Source: Bacillus crepusculi
Lineage (GTDB): Bacteria; Bacillota; Bacilli; Bacillales; Bacillaceae
NCBI RefSeq assembly: GCF_014764715.1
Contig: NZ_JACXXE010000001.1
Location: forward strand, 310,001-374,000
Reading direction: 5' to 3'
Length of the DNA stretch: 64,000 nucleotides
Shown here: one piece after another, positions 59,372 through 64,000 of the stretch
How positions within the stretch are numbered: the stretch's first letter is position 1
How the letters are laid out: each line of letters begins with the position of its first letter
Made by a program: the position numbers and the translations under genes
The notes under the pieces: model-generated
Seen by the model: the letters and a program-made list of their open reading frames with translations, nothing else
Database searches by the model: none
Told to the model about the DNA's origin: nothing

Positions 59372-59399
59372 TTGTAAGTGCAAATTGTAGGAGGTCATT

Positions 59400-60020
59400 A
59401 TGGAAAAACAGAATGTTCAAGCAATTCGATTATCAATTGCAGACCCAACACCACTTGGTTTGTTTGGTTTAGCAATGGTGACGCTCGTTGCGTCCTCACA
59501 AAAACTAGGAATCACAGATGGTACGTCCCTTATCTTACCATGGGCTATCTTCCTTGGAGGAATCGCGCAGTTGATCGCGTCCATACAAGATTCAAAGCAT
59601 CATAATATTTTTGGAGCCACTGCTTTTGGCGCATTCGGTCTTTTTTGGATGGGCGTTGGAACGACTTGGCTCATTCAAGCTGGCGTTTTTGGGAAAACGC
59701 TTGCGGAAGCTGCAGACCCAAAACAACTAGGTTTTGCTTTTATTGGTTATTTGATTTTCAGCTTGTTTATGACGATCGGTGCAATGGAAACACATAAAGT
59801 GTTATTTTTGATTTTCGTCTTTATTGATTTCTTATTTATCGGCCTTTCCCTTAGCTCGTTTGGTGTGATGTACGATGTGACCCATACGATTGCAGGCGTG
59901 TCAGAACTGATCATTTCTCTGCTTTCGTTTTATGGTGCAGCAGCTGTTGTCCTGAATACACATTTTGGTCGTACTGTGCTGCCAATTGGACAACCATTTC
60001 GCATTTTTACAAAAGCATAA
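59400..60020 (+). CDS. Acetate/succinate transporter (AceTr/GPR1-FUN34-YaaH family)
   Basis: 206 residues with six membrane segments. The family motif NPAPLGL appears as DPTPLGLFGLAM near residues 15-26, and FGATAFGAFGLFWMG, then LFLIFVFIDFLFIGL follow. These proteins (E. coli SatP) take up acetate and succinate or form acetate channels. TAGGAGG lies just before the ATG, behind a good SigA promoter. It stands alone and ends in a strong terminator. Acetate uptake would feed the acyl-CoA synthetases in this window, but that link is inference. Confidence 0.88.
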   Translation: MEKQNVQAIRLSIADPTPLGLFGLAMVTLVASSQKLGITDGTSLILPWAIFLGGIAQLIASIQDSKHHNIFGATAFGAFGLFWMGVGTTWLIQAGVFGKTLAEAADPKQLGFAFIGYLIFSLFMTIGAMETHKVLFLIFVFIDFLFIGLSLSSFGVMYDVTHTIAGVSELIISLLSFYGAAAVVLNTHFGRTVLPIGQPFRIFTKA

Positions 60021-60022
60021 AT

Positions 60023-60054
60023 AAAAAAAGAACTGCTCTGTGCAGTTCTTTTTT
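60023..60054. terminator. Bidirectional terminator
   Basis: An A run plus GAACTGC (60030-60036) pairs with GCAGTTC (60042-60048) plus a T run, loop 5 bases. It serves the transporter gene and the convergent oxidoreductase gene (stop at 60060). Confidence 0.93.
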
Positions 60055-60059
60055 GTTGC

Positions 60060-61079
60060 TTATTTTTCTTGTTCCTCTTGAAAGATCTCTCCGATGATTT
60101 CATAAGAGCGCATTCTTTCTTGGTGATCAAACATATCCGAATTAATCATCACTTCGTCTGCTTGAGTGGCTTCAATAAAGGCTTCTAATTCTTTTTTCAC
60201 CTTCTGTTTATCTCCAATTATCGTCGAACTTAATTGTTCATCAACCATCGCTTTTTCATATGGGCTCCAAAGGCCATCCATACTATCAACAGGTGCCTTG
60301 AGTTTTCCTGGTGTATTGCGAATGAGACTCAAAAATCGCTGATAATGAGAGGTTGCCAAATATTCAGCTCGCTCTGTTTGGTCTGCAGCAAAAACTGTCA
60401 CACCCACCATCGCATAAGGCTCTTTTAACACGTCAGAAGGTGTAAATGACTGTCTGTACAATTCTAAAGCGGGAATTGTATTTTTAGGTGAGAAATGTGC
60501 AGCAAAGGCAAATGGCAATCCAAGCTCTCCAGCTAGTCTTGCGCTAAAGCCGCTTGAGCCAAGGAGCCAAATGGGAATGTCCAGACCTTCACCCGGTACT
60601 GCCCTGACATGTTTTTTCACCTGACCTGACGGTTTGAAATATTGACGAAGTTCTTCAAGTTGCTCAGGGAAATCTTCTCCGTTATGAAGGTTACGTCTGA
60701 GAGCTCTTGCCGTTAACTGATCCGTTCCGGGTGCTCTGCCAAGACCTAAATCAATTCTTCCCGGATACAATGTCTCAAGTGTCCCAAATTGTTCGGCAAT
60801 GACAAGTGAAGAATGGTTTGGAAGCATAATACCGCCAGAACCCACCCGAATTTTTTCGGTTCCTCCCGCAATATATCCAATCAAGACAGACGTTGCAGAG
60901 CTCGCTACCCCTTCCATGTTATGGTGTTCTGCAAGCCAGTATCTATGATAGCCCCACTTCTCCGCCTTCTTCGCTAAATCCATACTATTCTCAAAAGATT
61001 CCTTAATGGTGCCGCCTTCTGTCACAGAGGATAAATTTAATACGGAATAGGCTGTGCGCTGTAAAACTGATTGACTCAT
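60060..61079 (-). CDS. LLM-class flavin-dependent oxidoreductase
   Basis: 339 residues from the ATG at 61079, which has GGGG 9 bases upstream; the frame is open earlier without a better site. Luciferase-like monooxygenase fold: the [20 protein letters not shown] region near 52-71, [20 protein letters not shown] and [23 protein letters not shown] follow the MsnO8/bacterial luciferase-alkanal monooxygenase-like subgroup. It uses reduced flavin to oxidise an unknown substrate. A single-gene unit. Confidence 0.87.
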   Translation of the reverse strand: MSQSVLQRTAYSVLNLSSVTEGGTIKESFENSMDLAKKAEKWGYHRYWLAEHHNMEGVASSATSVLIGYIAGGTEKIRVGSGGIMLPNHSSLVIAEQFGTLETLYPGRIDLGLGRAPGTDQLTARALRRNLHNGEDFPEQLEELRQYFKPSGQVKKHVRAVPGEGLDIPIWLLGSSGFSARLAGELGLPFAFAAHFSPKNTIPALELYRQSFTPSDVLKEPYAMVGVTVFAADQTERAEYLATSHYQRFLSLIRNTPGKLKAPVDSMDGLWSPYEKAMVDEQLSSTIIGDKQKVKKELEAFIEATQADEVMINSDMFDHQERMRSYEIIGEIFQEEQEK

Positions 61080-61103
61080 GAATGATGTCCCCATTTCTGT
61101 CAA

Positions 61104-61566
61104 AAATCATACTATTTTCATACTTTCAACACCATAACATAAAATCATTTAACTTTTAAATAATTTGATTCGATGTTTATCGAAATGAGGAATGTTTGAT
61201 GTGGAAACAACATGGAAAAGCACAGTAATGATTGATTCAGAAGCAGTCTGACCCAGCTAAAAGTCCAAAAGTGGTACAATCTTTAACCATCATACGTCTC
61301 AGCTGAACTAAAAATAAAGGCTTTTTCAGCCTTTCTTCAGCGTGTAAGCAAATCCTCGCATGTTGCGTTAGTCCTGGGCGCAGATACAGGTGCTTACGAA
61401 TGGCACATTTGCTTTGGTACTCGTCCTTCCTAGGGTTGCAAAGGTTTTCATGTCACGCTAAAAAGTCATCGATATCATACAAGCTCTTTGATTTAAAAAC
61501 ATAGAAGATCAGACCTTCTAAAAAGTAACGGATCTTCGTATGTATATGCTGATCAATATCATCGCA
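61104..61566. other. Intergenic region with a short hairpin and a broken frame
   Basis: No intact gene. A small hairpin AAAGGCT-TTTTC-AGCCTTT lies at about 61317-61336. On the - strand a frame beginning MKTFATLGRTSTKANVPFVS (about 61452 downward) reads to a stop after 27 codons and continues in frame as RNMRGFAYTLKKG. It has no ribosome binding site. It may be a small-gene remnant or chance. GAAGATC/GATCTTC repeats occur near 61504-61536. Confidence 0.3.
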
Positions 61567-62934
61567 TTATGATTGAATAAGCGCGACGATCTGTTTTTTC
61601 TTCCAGACGAGCTGGTAGTAGCCGTATTGAAGGAGTAAGTTCACAAAGAAAGCCGCAGGATAACCGATCCAGATTCCTTTTATGCCAAGTGAAGTGTGGT
61701 GTGACAACACATAAGCGACTGGAACTTCAACGAGCCATATAGAACAAATACTAAAGATCGTCGGCCATAGAACCGTTCCACTAGCTCTCATCGTGGCTGC
61801 AACGATTTGAGCCGTGCCAAATATGAGATAGCTCCATAATGTAATGATGACCAAGCTATATGCAATGTCAATCGTCTCAGGATCAGTTAAAAAGATGGAT
61901 AAAATCTGCGGTGCAAAAATATAAACGAAAATAATGATACATCCGCCTATCGCAAAGTTGAGTCCTAGTCCAATTTTAATCACATCTTTCAGACGATTCA
62001 TATTCCCTGCCCCAATGAATTGTGCTGCAAAGATAGAGACCGCAATGCCAAGACTCACTGCCGGCATCTGCACGTAGCTCACGACCTGATTGACAACACC
62101 ATAAGCAGCTGTCGCCTGTGATCCATAATCATTGACAAAAGAGATCACAGCAATTTCTGATAAAGAAATGAGGATCATATTAATGCTTGAAGGAATACTG
62201 AGCTTTAATAACGTTTTTAATAGATCCCCTTTCATCAATAAATGCTTTCTCACCGACGCATCAATGCGAAGTGGGTGCTTTGTCTTATATAAGTAGATAT
62301 GTAGAATGATAAACGTCACAATTGTTGAAATCACAGAAGAATAAGCAGCGCCGTACAAACCAAACGCCGGCAGCCCTAGCCAGCCGAATAACAAAATCGG
62401 CAGGAGCAATATATTCGTTGCCGTACTAATCATTAAGAAGTAAAAAGGCGTTTTCGAATCCCCTGTCCCTCGCAGGAAGGTCGTATAAACAAAATAAAGA
62501 AATAAGATCGGCATTGAAATAAATAAAATTCTGGCATAAGCCGCACTTTCCTCCACTATATTTGCAGGTGTTCCCATGAGGTTTAGAATGTCAGTTGCAA
62601 ATAAACCTCCAATGACCGCTAAAGAAAGTCCGATCAAAAAGGTGAACGAAAGCGTTGTGCCAATAATCTCTTTTAATCTCTGTTCATTTTTTGCTCCATA
62701 GGCTTGTCCAATAAGGATGGAGCTACCTGATCCTATTCCAATAGAAAATGAAACGAGTAAAAAGAAAAGCGGAAAGAATGCAGAAATAGCAGCTACTGCA
62801 TCCTCCCCAATCCATCTGCCGACAAGTACAATAGACACAAGCTGTCCGATTGATTGCAAAATATTACTTAACAAAAGTGGAATAAGAAAAATGGACATGG
62901 TTTTTACTAAAGATTGATTGTTATCTAACGTCAT
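61567..62934 (-). CDS. MATE-family multidrug exporter
   Basis: 455 residues with twelve membrane segments in two homologous halves. The first half has FLIPLLLSNILQSIGQLVSI, GRWIGEDAVAAIS, SIGIGSGSSILIGQAYGA and FLRGTGDSKTPF; the second half has LSIPSSINMILISLSEIAVI and the matching VSLGIAVSIFAAQFIGAGN. It belongs to the NorM/DinF-type MATE group (Na+ or H+ driven). The stop of dacC lies 19 bases upstream on the same strand, so it could be expressed from the dacC promoter. Substrate unknown. Confidence 0.9.
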   Translation of the reverse strand: MTLDNNQSLVKTMSIFLIPLLLSNILQSIGQLVSIVLVGRWIGEDAVAAISAFFPLFFLLVSFSIGIGSGSSILIGQAYGAKNEQRLKEIIGTTLSFTFLIGLSLAVIGGLFATDILNLMGTPANIVEESAAYARILFISMPILFLYFVYTTFLRGTGDSKTPFYFLMISTATNILLLPILLFGWLGLPAFGLYGAAYSSVISTIVTFIILHIYLYKTKHPLRIDASVRKHLLMKGDLLKTLLKLSIPSSINMILISLSEIAVISFVNDYGSQATAAYGVVNQVVSYVQMPAVSLGIAVSIFAAQFIGAGNMNRLKDVIKIGLGLNFAIGGCIIIFVYIFAPQILSIFLTDPETIDIAYSLVIITLWSYLIFGTAQIVAATMRASGTVLWPTIFSICSIWLVEVPVAYVLSHHTSLGIKGIWIGYPAAFFVNLLLQYGYYQLVWKKKQIVALIQS

Positions 62935-62953
62935 GATGGTTCTCCTTTTTTGT

Positions 62954-64000
62954 CTAAAGATCCTCAGCTAAGATGCTGACAATACGGTCTTCTATATCCT
63001 TTCCTTTTTCGTCATCTACAAGATGATTTAATAGGATAGAAAAAGCGAGCGTCTTTCCGCTCTTCGTTTCAATATACCCAGAAAGTGTGCTGACCGTTGT
63101 TAATGACCCCGTTTTTGCACGTACTTTTTCTCGTGTAGCTGGCTCTTTCAATCTGTTCCTTAACGTCCCTCCCACCATCCGTTCACTTGCTCCTGCTAAT
63201 GGAAGCGCATGTTGATAGGTCTTAAACCATTTTTTCTTTTGAATGTTTGTCAAAAAGAAAGTGAACTGGTTGGCAGAGACAAGGTTAATAGGTGATATGC
63301 CCGATCCATCACGCAGCACTGCATGCGAAGGATCGATGCCAAAAGCAGGAAGCCGTTCCTTCATTACGTCCAGCCCATCGTCAAAGCTTCCTTTGTTCTT
63401 CACTTGCTTTCCAAGTTCTTTTAGCAAAATTTCTGCGTGTGTATTGTTGCTTAATTTCATCATGGGTACAAGCAGCTCTGATAAAGGCATCGATGAATGG
63501 GAGGCGATTTTTTTTGCTTTTTTAGGAACTTGTTTTGTTTTGAGTGGTCCCTTCACTTGAATCCCTTCAGCCTTTAGCGCTCGTTTCATTAAGTCTAAAG
63601 CATAGGTTGTCGGCTCCCATAATGCTACCCATTGTTTAGACGAAGATGCTTTTAGCGGAATAGTCCCAGTCAATGTCACCTTGTTTGTGCCGTGAGAGCG
63701 CTTAAAAGAGATCTTCTTTTTTCCGCCTTCTGGAACAGTTTTCACTCGATTGATGACTTGAGCGACATCCGTTTTCGGGATCATGTCATAGGTGGCCTTC
63801 TGCCCTGCCTTTTTTCCTGGTTTGACTTCGAGAATCATGGTTCCTGCATCATAATCTTGATTCGGTGAAGCTGTAAGCGCAGAAATTTGTGCGCCATAAT
63901 ATTGATCCTCATCACTCCACGGCAGGTCAATGGAATATCTTGTGTCATCAAACCAAGTATCATCTGCTGCAAGCTGCCCACGAATTGTATGTATTCCGGC
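62954..64000 (-). CDS. dacC: D-alanyl-D-alanine carboxypeptidase, S13 family (PBP4a), partial at right edge
   Basis: The C-terminal 348 residues of DacC; the frame is open to the window edge, so the start, signal peptide and the SxxK active-site motif lie beyond 64000. Visible here are the SNN (SxN) motif in MKLSNNTHAEILLKELG, the GSGISPINLVSANQFTFFL region, and the KTG triad as AKTGSLTTVSTLSGYI near the end. A central segment (GAQISALTASPNQDYDAGTM) belongs to the family's extra domains II/III. S13 enzymes trim D-Ala from, or cut cross-links in, peptidoglycan, outside the membrane. In B. subtilis DacC is a stationary-phase PBP4a. Confidence 0.93.
   Translation of the reverse strand, partial: AGIHTIRGQLAADDTWFDDTRYSIDLPWSDEDQYYGAQISALTASPNQDYDAGTMILEVKPGKKAGQKATYDMIPKTDVAQVINRVKTVPEGGKKKISFKRSHGTNKVTLTGTIPLKASSSKQWVALWEPTTYALDLMKRALKAEGIQVKGPLKTKQVPKKAKKIASHSSMPLSELLVPMMKLSNNTHAEILLKELGKQVKNKGSFDDGLDVMKERLPAFGIDPSHAVLRDGSGISPINLVSANQFTFFLTNIQKKKWFKTYQHALPLAGASERMVGGTLRNRLKEPATREKVRAKTGSLTTVSTLSGYIETKSGKTLAFSILLNHLVDDEKGKDIEDRIVSILAEDL

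Noticed and set aside
1..64000. CRISPR arrays, rRNA, tRNA, T-box or riboswitch leaders
   Set aside because: No regularly spaced repeats, rRNA-like or cloverleaf sequences, or recognisable riboswitch cores were found on either strand by reading; a covariance search was not possible.

Overview
The window looks like chromosomal DNA of a Bacillus of the B. pumilus/safensis/altitudinis type. It has low-to-moderate GC, strong AGGAGG-type ribosome binding sites, TTG/GTG starts, and many close homologues of B. subtilis genes in B. subtilis-like clusters: xynD-xynC, melR-E-D-C-A, cysJ-cysI, the yngJ-to-yngE leucine/short-chain acyl-CoA operon, yngK, glcD-glcF, yngA-yngB-yngC and dacC. GerA-family germination genes also point to a spore former. 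The species assignment is inference from gene content. No rRNA, tRNA, CRISPR array, complete prophage or complete insertion sequence was seen.

Layout. 0-4.4 kb: a TetR regulator, decayed fragments (including an HxlR-type regulator tail), a PLP-enzyme/RidA/PAS-HTH regulator cluster with repeated TTTTTTATATA boxes, and a broken hydrolase-like fragment. 4.4-7.5 kb: secreted xylan-degrading pair xynD-xynC. 7.5-15.2 kb: orphan methylmalonate-semialdehyde dehydrogenase and the mel alpha-galactoside operon with a cre site. 15.3-19.7 kb: a four-gene operon of PRD regulator, EIIB, UlaA-type EIIC and an allulose-6-phosphate-epimerase-like enzyme. 19.7-21.05 kb: accessory debris with fragments that look like the tail of a large secreted protein followed by a small intact gene. 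21.1-23.2 kb: divergent MarR/MFS pair around a perfect 12+1+12 palindrome. 23.2-27.8 kb: RpiR regulator, sugar-1-phosphate kinase, fructose-family PTS and class II aldolase, laid out like a tagatose-1-phosphate pathway. 28-32.7 kb: ClsC-like phospholipase D enzyme, a YdcZ/Crp/YdcZ operon and an aldehyde dehydrogenase. 32.9-36.5 kb: assimilatory sulfite reductase. 36.5-46.1 kb: an eight-gene leucine/acyl-CoA degradation operon ending in an extra acyl-CoA synthetase. 46.3-49.6 kb: YngK, a tyrosine-phosphatase-like protein and a DeoR regulator. 49.7-54.3 kb: glycolate oxidase genes with a CdaR-type regulator. 54.3-56 kb: a decayed GerA-type germinant-receptor operon. 56-64 kb: small HTH protein, yngA-B-C, HemD-like protein, acetate transporter, LLM flavin oxidoreductase, MATE exporter and a partial dacC running off the right edge.

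How it works together. Most of the window is carbon scavenging from plant material: xylan, alpha-galactosides, two PTS sugars, glycolate, acetate and branched-chain acids. Catabolite-repression-like sites, dedicated regulators and hairpin terminators separate the transcription units. The best candidates for undescribed biology are the PRD-PTS-AlsE operon, which could be a one-enzyme allulose route, the thrC-like/ridA/PAS-HTH cluster with its repeated boxes, and the debris at 19.8-21.05 kb.
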